From contig JABLUY010000079.1 of assembly GCA_013306675.1 (NCBI GenBank), forward strand, positions 62,001-126,000: DNA of 64,000 nucleotides, read 5' to 3'. Made by a program: the position numbers and the translations under genes. The notes under the pieces were generated by a model. It ran no database searches and was not told the DNA's origin. It saw only the letters and a list, made by a program, of their open reading frames with translations. The stretch comes from Thraustochytrium sp. TN22. Lineage: Eukaryota; Sar; Bigyra; Thraustochytrida; Thraustochytriidae. This document shows, piece by piece, positions 41,568 to 52,206 of this stretch; the first letter of the stretch is position 1, and each line of letters starts with the position of its first letter.

Positions 41568-44500
41568 TACAGTAGCTCGCAGCAATATGCTCAAGGCGGC
41601 GCTCCTCCGCCTCCGCCCTCTTCGTCGGCTGGCCCGGACGGTGGCAGCAAGGCAAGTGCAACGCCTCCCACCAAGCAGCCTCTGAAGCGGACGCCCTCGA
41701 AGAAGGAGAAGCGCGGGCCCAAACGCCAGGCGAGCGCAGGCAGTGCGCAGTCTGCGGCCCAGGCAGCGCAGATGCATGCAGCCTCCGGCGCGGCGGGCTA
41801 TCAGAGCGCTCCAGGTAGTGCGCCGCCGCCTTCGCAGCAGCAGCCGCCTTCGCAGCAGCAGCAGCAGCAGCAGCAGCAGTACTCGCCGCAGCCCGGCCAG
41901 GGCGGGCCGCGGGGGCCGCCGCCGCCTCACGCGCAGCAACAGCCGCAGCAGCCGCAGACGCAGCAACAACAGCCGCAGACGCAGCAACAACAGCAGCAGC
42001 GGCCGCCGACGCAACCTGGTCAGCAGCAGCATCCACAGCAAGGCTATCCGCCGGCGCAGCAGGGCGCGCCTGGCCACCATCCCGGTGCGCAACACCCGGG
42101 AATGCAGCCGATGCAGGCCGGGGGGCGGCCAATGCAGCCGGGCATGAAGCCGCACCCAGGCATGCGGGCGCCTGGTCAAATGGCGCCGGCGCCGCCGATG
42201 CGGCCGAGCAACACGGCGTTCAGCGGCGTCGTCTCGCTGATCAACACTCTGCACCAGGACGACATCAAAAACCACATCGCTTCGCTCGTGCGCTTCAGCG
42301 CGCAGCTCAAGCCGAACGAGCTTCGCACGAAGCTGACGCCGCTCCTGCGCAAGCAAATGGACCTGCAGTTCGCCTACATCTTCCTCAAGCCGGTGGACCC
42401 GGTCCAGATGGACATTCCAGACTACTTTGACGTCGTCAAGCACCCGATGGACCTGACGACGATTAAGCGTGGGTTGGACTCCAATCACTACAAGACCATG
42501 AAGGCATTCGCCGAGGACGTGCTTCTCGTGTATGACAACGCCATCCTCTACAACCCGGAAACGCCCGATGGCTATGGCGTCAACGAGACCGCGCGCGAGT
42601 ATGCGCAGATCTTCATCGACGACTACAACAAGCTGCTCCTGAAGCTCAAGGAGGAGGAGGCGCGCAAGCGTAGCAACGGCGAGGCCTGCCGGCTGTGTGG
42701 CGGCCGCCAGTTCCTCTTCGAGCCGCCTGTTTACTATTGCCACACATGCAACACCAAGATCCGGCGGGGCGCGCACTACTACCCGTCGCCGGACGGCAAG
42801 ATGTTCTGGTGCGTCGGGTGCTACGGCGCCCTGCGCAGCCCCATTGAGCTCGAGGATGGCTCGACCGTGGAGAAGTCGTCGCTGGAGAAGAAGAAGAACA
42901 CGGATGAGTCCGAGGAGTCCTGGGTGCAGTGCAACCAGTGCAATCGCTGGTACCACCAAATCTGCGCCATGTTCAACGGCCGCAATGAGGAGGCCAAGCA
43001 GAGCCAGTATTACTGTCCCATGTGCATCCTGCGCCACCTGGACAAGGCCCGCATCGACCGCATCCCGGAGAACATCTCCACCGCCAAGGGCAAGGCATTC
43101 CGCGCCAAGGACCTGCCGCGCACCAAGTTCAGCGACTTCATTGAGGAGCGCCTCGTTGGCCGCATTCTGAACGAGCGCAAGCGCGAGGCCAAGCGCAAGA
43201 ACCTCCTTCTCGGCGACATCCCGGTCCCGGGCGAGCTCACCATCCGCGTCGTGCTGCACAAGGAGACTGAGGTGCTGCCGCGGCAAAACCTGGAGCGCCT
43301 GTACAAGGACGACCCTTTCAACTACCCGCGGTCCTTCCCACACAAGGTCAAGTGCGTGCTGCTGTTCCAGTGTATCGACGGCGTCGACGTTCTCATCTTC
43401 GCGCTCTACACGCAGTCCTACGGGTCCGACTGCCCGGAGCCCAACGCGCGCACGCTCTACATCGCCTACCTGGACTCGGTCTACTACCTGGAGCCCCGCT
43501 TCCTGCGCACGCCCATTTATCACGAGCTGCTCCTGGCCACCTTCGAGTACGAGAAGCGCCGCGGCATCACCAAGGTCTTTATCTGGGCCTGTCCGCCCAT
43601 GGCCGGCGACGATTACATCCTCTACTGCCACCCGCGCGAGCAGAAGACCCAAAAGGTCGATATGCTGCGCAGCTGGTATTGGAAGCTTCTGGAGCAGGCG
43701 CGCAAGGAGGGCGTTGTCTGCTCGGTGGACAACATCTACGACAACTACTTCCGCCGCGTCTGCAACCCGACCACCGTGCCGAACTTCGAGGGCGACTACT
43801 GGCCCGGTGTCACTGAGCAATATATCTTGGACCTTGAGAAGGACAAGGTCGACCCCAAGGGTCTGGCGCCGCGCACCAAGCGTGCCAACGCGCGCAACAA
43901 GAACTCGAGCAAGAAGAAGAGCGCTTCCAAGAATTCCAAAAAGAATGCCGCCAAGAAGTCCAAGAAGGGACGCGCCACCAACAACAAAAAGTCCAAGACC
44001 AAGGTCAAGTCCAAGATGCGCACGCGCGACCGCAAGAGCGTCGCTGGCGGGGCAGTCAAGGAGGAGGCGCTGCCAGACGAGGAGGAAGAGGAGGAGGACG
44101 ACCCGCTGTGGCCGCCTCCGGCGCCCGCCAAGTGGGTCGAGATCCCGCAGCAGGACGCCCTCACCGCAAAGATCTGCGAGTACCTCAAGGGCACCAAGGA
44201 GGACTTTTTCGTCGTGCACATGCACCACATTTGCGCGCAGTGCTCCAAGAACATTGACCAGCCCGACCAGCTCTTCTGGCTTCCTCGCCGCTACAAGGAG
44301 GGCATGGGTCACCTCGACGTCGAGAAGAAGCGCTACGCACCGCCCTACGCGCTCTGCGACGAGTGCTACCGCCTCTCGTACCGCGCCGAGTACGCCAAGG
44401 ACCCGGACGCCGAGGCGCCGCCCACGCTCGATGAGCTCGAGAAGACCAAGAAGGAACTTCCCGAGGGCGCTGGCACGGCTGCCGAGGGCGCCTCCGCAGC

Positions 44501-47500
44501 GCCTGGCAAAAACGGCTCAGCCTCGGCTTCGGCCCCATCTGGCCCGACCAAGCGCAAGGGCCCGGACGCTACGGGCGAGACCCAGATCAAGCAGGAGCAG
44601 CCCGGCCCCAAACGCCTCAAGGACGAAGCTGGCCAGGCTGTCGTGGCGAAGCCGCCTGCCACCGCCGCTGCGGTGCCCGCGAACAAGGCCAAGGCTACCG
44701 GCGAGGTGATCGTGAAGTCCGAGGTTGCTGCCTCTGCTCCTGCCTCTGCTCCTGCCTCTGCTCCTGCCTCTGCTCCTGCCTCTGCTCCTGCCTCTGCTCC
44801 TGCCTCTGCTCCTGCCTCTGCTCCTGCCTCTGCTCCTGCCTCTGCTCCTGCTCCTGCGGCTCCTGCTGCGGAGTCCGCGGCTCCGATGGAGGTGGAGGAT
44901 TCTGCAACTGGCGAGCCCAAACCCGACGCCGCCGTTGCGCCAGCCAAGCCCGACGGAGGAGCCGTGCCGAAGGAAGCAGGTGGCGAAAAGAAGGAGGCGG
45001 CGGCGGCGGCGGAGAAGGCCACCGAGGCAGCTGCAGAGGAGGAGTCCACGGCCAAGCCCAACGTGGATGAAGCCAAGGCGACGGACGAGGGTGCCACGGC
45101 ACCGGGTACCGAGCCCAAGGCTGATGCGGATAAGCCTGCCCCACCGAAGGAGGGCGAGGTTGAACAGAAGCTGGAGGAGGCTGGTCCCGGGATCGACGTT
45201 GACAAGAACAAGGCCCCGATGGAGGCTGTCAACGGCGATGCAATGGACATGGACAAGTCTGAGCAGGAGGCGGTGGCCGAGACGGCGAAGGAAGACACCG
45301 AGAATGAGACCAAGGCCGAGAAGACCAATGCTGAGGAGACCAAGGCCGAGGAGACCAAGGCTGAGGAGACCAAGGCCGAGGAGACCAAGGCCGAGGAGAC
45401 CAAGGCCGAGGAGACCAAGGCCTCGGAAGCGGCTGCGGAGGAGGGTGCTTTGCAGGAGTCCGAGAAGCCGGCGGAGATTGAGAAGGTCGATGCGGATGCC
45501 AGCGTCAGCAAGGACGAGGACAAGCCCCAGGCCGATGGGGCCGACAAGGAGACTGAAAAGGAAAAGACGGACGAGTCCACGCCCGAAGAAGGCGCCGGTG
45601 CCAAGGCTGACGAGGCCAAGGGCGACGGCGACGGCGACGAGGAGGGCAAGGACCAGGATCAGGATGAGGATGGGGCCAAGGACGAAGCCGAGGCCAAGGA
45701 ACCTGAGTCCGAGGCCAAGGACGGCGACGCCTCTGCGGACAAGAGCGCCTCGTCGGAGGGCAAGACTGCTGCCCCGGAGGTTCCGGTCGCGACGCGGCGC
45801 AGCCGGCGGCAGCTGCTGCGCAAGAGCAACGCCGCGAACAAGGATCTGGATACCGTGAAGATCAAGGAGGAGCCCAAGTCGGGCGCCGACGAGACCGAGG
45901 AGGCGGCGCCAGAGGACGCCTCCGCGACCAAGGCGGGCACGAAGTCCAAGGAAGACCAGGACGAGGATGCCAATATGGAGGAGAAGGGGGACGAGGAGGA
46001 TACCGCTGACAAGGCGGAGGATGCCGGCAAGGAAGAGGACAAGGCCGCCGAGTCCGAGGAGGGTGCCGAGGGCGGCCCCAAGGACCCCGAGGACACGGAG
46101 ATGAAGGACTCCTCGCCCTCGGATGCCAAGGCCGCGGCTGCTGAGACTGAGGTGGAGGCCGGGGAAGAGAAGAAGGACGCCGAAGTCGCAAAGCCTGCGG
46201 AGGAGGAGGGCAAGGATCAGCTCAAGAAGGATGGCGACAAGGAGGCCGACGACAAGGGGGAGCCCAACGACGCGGTCGCGCCGCCCGCCTCGACAACCAC
46301 CAAGAAAAAGCGCAAGAAGGAGGACCAAGAGGCTGAGGAAGCCGAGGCCGCCGCTGCGGAGGCGGCAGCGGAGGCTGCTGGCGACTCCGAGGAGAAGACA
46401 GCTGAGCAGGCGGGCGCCGAGGATACTGCGAAGAAGGAGACCATGGAAGGAGAGCAGCAGGAGGACTCTGCCGGCGCCAAGCCTGACGCCGCCAAGGTCG
46501 AGGAGGAGGCGGCAGCCGGGTCGGGGGCGGGCGCCGAGCAGATGGAAGTGGAGGGCCAGGACGCGGAAGACGGCGCGGAGGACGAGCGCGAGGAGAAACA
46601 GACGCACACGTTGGAGGAAGAGGACCGCATCTTGCCGCCCGGGCAAGAGGCGAAGCCGCAGAACCCCTGGGTTGTGCGTCCGTGCTCGCTGGAGGACATG
46701 GTCCTCCAGCGCGCGTACATCGCCAAGGAGACGGTCGACCCTGACCCTCTCATGGACAACCAGTTCTTCGACACTCGGCAGCAGTTCCTGTCGCTGTGCC
46801 AGGGCAACCACTATCAGTTCGACCAGCTGCGTCGCGCCAAGCACAGCAGCATGATGGTCCTGTACCATCTTCACAACCCGGATGAGCCCGGATTCGTGAC
46901 CACGTGCAACATTTGCTCGCAGGAGATCAAGGACGAGACTTGGTTCAAGTGCACGGTGTGCGAAGACTTCGACTCGTGCAACAACTGCCACAAGACGCGC
47001 CCGCACGGCCACGAGATGAAGCCGGTGGAGCAGAAGCGATCGGCGCTGGACCGCAAGAAGGAGAAGAGCCGTCAGCACAACGTGCAAAAGCACATGGAGC
47101 TCCTCGCGCACGCCTCGGGCTGCAGTGAAAACCCGTGCCAGCAGTACCCGAACTGCGGCAAGATGAAGGCGCTTCTCAACCACGGCAAGACGTGCAAGAC
47201 GCGCCTGCAGGGCAAGTGCCGCATCTGCCGCCGCATCTGGGTCCTCCTGCAGATCCATGCGCGCAAGTGTCGCACGCCTATTGGCCGCTGCCCCGTGCCG
47301 CGCTGCGCGGACATCCGCACGCAGAACCGCCGTGCGCAGGCCGCGATGTCGGACCGTCGCATCCAGGCGCAGGCAACGCGCATGGCCAACGAGCGCGAGG
47401 CTGGCCCCAACGGCGTTCCGCCGGGTGGCTACCCGAACCAGCCCCCGCACGGCCAGCAGCACCCGTATGGCGGTGCCGGGCCCCCGGGCGCCTACACGAA

Positions 47501-47627
47501 CGCCCCTGCGGGTGCTCCGCCCTCGCAGCAGGGCCATCCGCAGCAGCCTCACCAGCAGCAGCAGCGCCGTCCGGGCATGGGCAAGCCTTCGTCGCGTCAG
47601 GGCAAGAGTGATGTCGTCCACCGCTAA
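39801..47627 (+). CDS. CBP/p300-HAC-type histone acetyltransferase, paralogue 2 (long form)
   Basis: 2,608 residues from ATG 39801, one exon. It has the same order as paralogue 1: KIX (about 147-220, MIAQIVRLLQQRK...LEDKLYRYAKSEGEY), TAZ1 (354-440), coiled coil (515-560), bromodomain (820-947), PHD/RING (962-1080), KAT11 core (1097-1347), Lys-rich NLS (1360-1413) and zinc insert (1432-1533, HHICAQCSKN). Then comes an insertion of about 730 residues, acidic and low complexity (1537-2267), with 10 SAPA-type and 6 AEETK-type repeats. The HAT C-terminal block (DPDPLMDNQFFDTRQQFLSL and RAKHSSMMVLYHLHNP), ZZ (2355-2410) and TAZ2 (2420-2517) follow. The p300 catalytic equivalents (YLDS, FLRT, IWACPP, SWYW) are present. 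This is strongly like plant HAC in the C-terminal half, but with a bromodomain as in animal CBP. It should be an active nuclear acetyltransferase. Confidence 0.96.
44730..44849 (+). repeat. 12-bp coding repeat GCCTCTGCTCCT, 10 units
   Basis: Ten perfect units encoding Ala-Ser-Ala-Pro inside the HAT-interrupting insertion of paralogue 2. Perfect DNA identity indicates recent expansion. Confidence 0.95.
45330..45419 (+). repeat. 15-bp coding repeat (AEETK), 6 units
   Basis: Six units of GC(C/T)GAGGAGACCAAG encoding AEETK, preceded by one diverged unit, in the acidic insertion of paralogue 2. Confidence 0.95.
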
Positions 47628-47988
47628 TGGACCGGGGGCCGGGCGGTGCTGCTGCAGCAAAGGCAGCTGCTGTCAAGTGACGCTCGGACATCCGGAGCTA
47701 CACCACCAACATTCGCACACAAGACATACGAAGACATGCGCGCGCACACAAGCTGGAGCAAACTCTGGCTCTGTGGCAGCGCCTGATGAGAGACACAGAC
47801 CATGACAAAAAGAAAGGAAAACCTTGTTCTTTTGACTGTGATGAGAGGAAGGCCCCGTCTCGGGCTTCGCTCGTGCCGCTGGCTCCGTCACCGGAAGCCT
47901 GTCCCTTCAGCACGCGCCGGCGTATCGAGAGCTCTTCCTCCCTCCCTCCCTCCCTCCCTCCCTTCTTCTGCACCTGCGAAGCCGCTGA
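47628..47988. other. Convergent 3' intergenic region
   Basis: 361 bp between the stop of HAT paralogue 2 and the stop of the Tim17-like gene. It holds a CTCC tetramer run at about 47937-47962 and nothing else recognisable. Confidence 0.6.
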
Positions 47989-48657
47989 TCATGGGGGCGA
48001 TGGAGTCGCGCCCCCCTTCCCCTCCCCTTGGTCTTCCGGGGGGCTCAAGCGCCGCGCCGCATAGTTGGCGCGCAACTCGGCGGCGCGGCTCTCGCGCCAG
48101 GTCTGGAAGAGCTCCGCCGCGATGCCGCCGGCCGCGGCGAGCGAACCACAGATGATGGCGGCGCCGGGCACGCGCATCGGCGTGCCGAGCGCGCCCACCA
48201 ACAAGGTGCCCGTCGCGGCGCCCACCGCGCCCAGCTGGAGCGGGTTGTCGCGCGTCGCAGGCTTGACCAGCGCGGCGCCCTCGAGCAGCGAGAAGTACAG
48301 CACGCCGGCCACGGCGAAGTTCGTGCCCATGCGCAGGGCGTACACGTGCGTGGGCGCGTTGTGCGGCAGGCTTAGCACCGCGCCGCTGAGCATGCCGACG
48401 GCGCCCAGGCCCATCGTCCTCTCCACCACGCGCGAGGCCACGGCCGAGCCATCCACCTCGTGCCACCGCGACACGACCTCCTGCGCCTTGGCGCCCGAGT
48501 CCAAGCTCGGCGCCGGCCTCGCGGGCGTCAGGAAGGCGTCCACGCCGCGCTGCAGCGCCTCGGGCAAGTCGCCGCGCCGCGCCTCCAGCCACGCCGGCCA
48601 CCGCGCGCTCTGCCGCTCCTCACCGCGGCCGGCGCCCTGCTCCTCCTCGCCGCCCAT
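47989..48657 (-). CDS. Multi-span membrane protein, Tim17/22-like
   Basis: 222 residues from ATG 48655-48657. A charged N-terminus is followed by RTMGLGAVGMLSGAVLSLPH and then several Gly/Ala-rich hydrophobic segments: MGTNFAVAGVLYFSLLEGAA, LQLGAVGAATGTLLVGALG and GAAIICGSLAAAGGIAAELF. The small-residue helices and the GTNFAVAG phrase resemble the Tim17/Tim22/OEP16 superfamily, but the similarity is weaker than for the gene at 21856-22566. It is probably a mitochondrial (or plastid-type) membrane protein. The tail is Arg-, Glu- and Pro-rich. The upstream open frame to 49170 is low complexity and not included. Function not established. Confidence 0.65.
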   Translation of the reverse strand: MGGEEEQGAGRGEERQSARWPAWLEARRGDLPEALQRGVDAFLTPARPAPSLDSGAKAQEVVSRWHEVDGSAVASRVVERTMGLGAVGMLSGAVLSLPHNAPTHVYALRMGTNFAVAGVLYFSLLEGAALVKPATRDNPLQLGAVGAATGTLLVGALGTPMRVPGAAIICGSLAAAGGIAAELFQTWRESRAAELRANYAARRLSPPEDQGEGKGGATPSPP

Positions 48658-50130
48658 CGCGCCCGGCGCGCCGCGCCGCGCCGCGCCGCCGCTCTGCCGC
48701 GCGCCCGACGCTGCTGCCCACTCTGGCCGCGACGGCGAGCACGAGCTGGCTGGGCTCGCAGCAGAGCAGAGCAGAGCGCGGGCGCTCCAGAGGCTCCAGC
48801 CGTGCCAGAGGCTCCAGCGTGCCGGATGCGCCAGCGGTGCCGAAGGCTCCAGCGCGGTGCCGGCGGTGCCGGCGGTGCCGGACGCCCTGGGCCTGGGGGC
48901 CTGGCCTCGCCGGCCCGCCGGGGCGCGGGGAGGCTGTGGCTCAGATCCTGCCGGCCGGGCCTGGCTTGCAGTGGTCCGTGTGCGTGTCATTGCGCGGGCC
49001 AGAGGCGGCGCCGGCCAAATGCGTGCGGCATGATTGGGCGATGGGCGCCCTCGGGATGACATGGAATGCGCGGCTCCGAGCCAAGGCTGTGCCGCAAGAA
49101 TGTTGCTAGCTCTCTGGGCCACGTCCACGCGCCCTGTGGTCCCCGGCAAGGGGGGCCAGAATGTACGCACCTAGCTAGGCTAGCTGAGCTGGATTCCTGG
49201 GCCTTATCGCCCGTTTCGTCTCTGGCCTAGCGTAGCGAAAGCCGGGAGGCTACGAGCAACCGGCTTGGAACGTAGCAGCAGAAGAAAGGCTAGCTAGGGC
49301 ATCCCGAGGGCGCACGAGTTTCGTAGCGTACCATCCAACCAGCCAGTTGCGACTCGCAGACCGCCCATCCCACCGACAGGGCAACTGCCTTCAGGGTTTC
49401 TGACCAGGCTCGTAGAGCCGCGTCACTTGACAGACATCCTGGTCTTAAGTCTGCAGCCCGACTCCGGGACGCTGCGGTGGAACTCTAAGGGAAACGAAAG
49501 AGTCGGCCTTTCATTAGCAGCATTTGCCCGCTCGCTGCCGCAGCGCCGTGAAGATCAATCCAGTAGCCGCTGGCTTCAGAAAGAGCGACACAGTGAGGGA
49601 CACAGTGGCGCAAGATAAGGCAGAACGAATCCAGCTGGACGGGGTGCTGCGCCACCAGGCCGCGGTGCTGCATGCCTTGTCTTGCCGGCTGCAAGGGGGG
49701 GGGCCACTGTCCACTTGGGCCCAACTGTGGGGACCCCCTGTCCATCTGTCCACAGCTGCGGGATTGGACTTTGGCTGCGGCGGCGGCTGCGGGCACAGCG
49801 TCGACTACACAGCCCTCCACGTGGTGGTGAAGGATGTGGTGTGACGGATCAAGGGGACGCAAAGCCCGGATAGCGCGAACCAAGAGATCGGATCAGGGAA
49901 CCGCAGGAGGCGTTGCGAAAGTTGCAACGCGATGTGCGGGTGAACAGGCTGTGGCCCTCGACCAGCTCGCGCGGACGATGCTGGAGGCCTGCAAGCGAGA
50001 AAGCAAAACCAGTTGGTGGCATCGAGAGATCGGCGACGCGCGGCTGGCTTGCAGGCAGAAAACCTGGCAGGCAAGGTATTCAGGCATCTCGTAGCGATCT
50101 GGCACGAAGAGAGGGAGAGAGCGAGCGAGA
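48658..50130. other. 1.5 kb divergent intergenic region
   Basis: No supported gene. It contains CAGAG and GCTCCAG repeats (about 48755-48880), scattered CTAGCTAG phrases (about 49160-49290) and a GAGAGAGAGCGAGCGAGA leader directly before the kinase ATG. Promoters for the Tim17-like gene and kinase 1 are expected. Confidence 0.55.
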
Positions 50131-52206
50131 ATGGGCAACGGGGCGAGCTTCTCGAGCGAGGTCGACGGCAGCAATGACGCGATTGTGCTCGCGACGGTTG
50201 ATGCGCGCGAATCGACGGTGGAGCGTAGCTCAACGAGGGCGCAGTCCGCCAAGACGCTCCGGCGAGAGTCGACTCTCGCGGAGAGCGGACTCCCCCCCGA
50301 TAACATGAGGCGCATTACGCGGCGCAGCACTCTGCGTCAGCTCCTGCTGCAGGACGACCGCGACAGCGAGGTGGGCAACAGGGACAGCCTGGTGCGGCCG
50401 CGCACGCGCGACCCGGCCGTCTCGAAGACAAGCTCCACGCAGAGCCTCGAGCCGGTGCTCTCGCCGGCCGACCGCAAGCGGCGGCTCAGCAACAGCAGCC
50501 TGCACCGCGCCTGGCGCGAGAGCACGGAGAACGCCAACGACGCGCACCAGGACACGCACCTGCGCTTTCAGCCTCGGAACACGTTCGCAGCCATGTCAAG
50601 CCGCATGCTGCTGGCGAACTCGGGCCACTTTGGCTCCCTGTACGAAGCCGTCAAGTCCGGCGACGGCGGCCTCACCGTCCTCGGCAAGGGCATGGAGGGT
50701 GAGGTCTTCCGCGTGCGCCGAAAGAACTCCGCCAACAACACGCAGTTTGCGCTGAAGACAGTCCACCTCCGTTCGTCGCGTGAGCTGGAGCGCGCCTTTG
50801 AGCTCCGGCACCTGGTGCGGCTGTCGCATCCGAACATCGTGCGTTTGCACGAGGCCTTCCAGCACGACCCCAAGACCTACCTCTTGAGCTTCGAGCTGGG
50901 CACGGGCGGCGACCTGCTGTCGCGCCTCCAGGCTGAGGGCCGGATGCCGGAGAACCGTAGCGCATACGTTCTCAGCCAGGTCCTCAGCGCACTGCGTTAC
51001 CTGCACTTTCACAACGTGATCCATCGCGACATCAAGCTGGAGAACTTCGTTTTCCGTTGGCCGGACCGCGACGAGGTCATTTTGGTTGACTTCGGCCTCG
51101 CCAAGTTGACTGACCCGCACACCGTGCAGACTTCGGAGGTTGGTACCATCCACTACCTGAGCCCGGAGGTCATCAAGCGGTCCTACTCCTTCCCTGCGGA
51201 TCTGTGGTCGCTCGGCGTCGTCGCCTACATGATGCTCACGGCGAAACGCCCATTCCGAGGCACCACGGATGACCAGATCGTTCAGCGCATCATCGATGGC
51301 GACGTGAGCTACCCGGAAAACCTCTGGGGCACGCTCAGCGCCAGCTCACGCGAATTCGTGCAGAGCCTCCTTCGCATGGACGCTTCGACGCGGCCCACGG
51401 CCGAAGGAGCGCACCTTCACCCGTGGATCCGATCTCGCAACAAGCACACGCGCCAGTTTCTGCGGTCTACGCCAGCAAGCTCGCGCACGTCCTCGTGCCA
51501 GAGCGCCGCGTCCATGTCCTCCGAGAGCGACGCTTTCGGGTCCAACAGCCCGCGCCAAAGCTCCATGTCGAGCGAATTCGACGAGGACGCTGCGGCCGTC
51601 TCGCGACGCGCCTCCGATTTTACCACCAGCGAGAAGGTCCTCGATCTCTCCCTGCACGACGTGCTGCACCGCATGTCTGAGTTCGCGGGCATGCCCCAGC
51701 TGAAGCGGTATGCACTGCGCCAGATGGCTCGCGAGGCGCCCGCAGATGCGCTCACACAGCTGGACGTCCTCTTCAAGTTCATCGTAGACACTACACCAGG
51801 CGTGGTCACCTTTGAGCGTCTGCGCGACATCATCCCTGAGGCGCTTGTCGACGACGAGGAGCTAGACGAGATCTTCGACGCCATCGATGATGACACCAAG
51901 GGCTACTTCACCTGGAACGACTTTTGCGCAGTCCTTTTGCCTCTGGATCTGAGCCTCTCGTCGACGCAGGCCGACATCCGCACGGTCTTCCGCCGCTTCT
52001 CCTTCGCGTCCGAGACGGGCGACAAGAAGGAGGCCGCTGAGCCGGTCATCACCGTTGGCAGCCTCCTGCATGTCTTCCAGGACACGCACAGCAAGGCCGA
52101 GTGTAAGGAGATGCTCGTCGACGCGGAAGCGCAGCTCGACCGCAGCGCCATGTGTTTGACGGAGGAGAACTTTGCCGCCCTCGTCTGTCAGTCGCCTCTC
52201 AACTGA
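50131..52206 (+). CDS. CAMK/CDPK-like Ser/Thr kinase with EF-hand-like C-terminus, predicted N-myristoylated (kinase 1)
   Basis: 691 residues from ATG 50131. MGNGAS fits the MGxxxS myristoylation signal. A Ser/Arg-rich N-terminus is followed by a kinase domain from about residue 181: GKGMEGEVF Gly-loop, Lys209 in FALKTV, HRD Asp300 in HRDIKLENF, DFG Asp320, SPE and DLWSLGVVAYMML. All catalytic residues are present. The HRDIKLENF and C-lobe style are CAMK-group. After a Ser-rich linker the C-terminal part (about 510-690) has helix-loop-helix pairs, one with an EF-hand-type loop (DDDTKGYFTWND, near residue 590) ending in Asp rather than Glu. Ca2+ control is plausible but unproven. A tandem paralogue lies 1.4 kb downstream. 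Confidence 0.9.
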   Translation: MGNGASFSSEVDGSNDAIVLATVDARESTVERSSTRAQSAKTLRRESTLAESGLPPDNMRRITRRSTLRQLLLQDDRDSEVGNRDSLVRPRTRDPAVSKTSSTQSLEPVLSPADRKRRLSNSSLHRAWRESTENANDAHQDTHLRFQPRNTFAAMSSRMLLANSGHFGSLYEAVKSGDGGLTVLGKGMEGEVFRVRRKNSANNTQFALKTVHLRSSRELERAFELRHLVRLSHPNIVRLHEAFQHDPKTYLLSFELGTGGDLLSRLQAEGRMPENRSAYVLSQVLSALRYLHFHNVIHRDIKLENFVFRWPDRDEVILVDFGLAKLTDPHTVQTSEVGTIHYLSPEVIKRSYSFPADLWSLGVVAYMMLTAKRPFRGTTDDQIVQRIIDGDVSYPENLWGTLSASSREFVQSLLRMDASTRPTAEGAHLHPWIRSRNKHTRQFLRSTPASSRTSSCQSAASMSSESDAFGSNSPRQSSMSSEFDEDAAAVSRRASDFTTSEKVLDLSLHDVLHRMSEFAGMPQLKRYALRQMAREAPADALTQLDVLFKFIVDTTPGVVTFERLRDIIPEALVDDEELDEIFDAIDDDTKGYFTWNDFCAVLLPLDLSLSSTQADIRTVFRRFSFASETGDKKEAAEPVITVGSLLHVFQDTHSKAECKEMLVDAEAQLDRSAMCLTEENFAALVCQSPLN

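Noticed and set aside
41202-44312. Minus-strand Leu/Arg/Val-rich frame of about 1,040 residues
   Set aside because: Antisense shadow of the HAT paralogue 2 coding region; no domain recognised.
44517-47660. Minus-strand Leu-rich frame of about 1,050 residues
   Set aside because: It is the antisense shadow of the acidic repeats of HAT paralogue 2.
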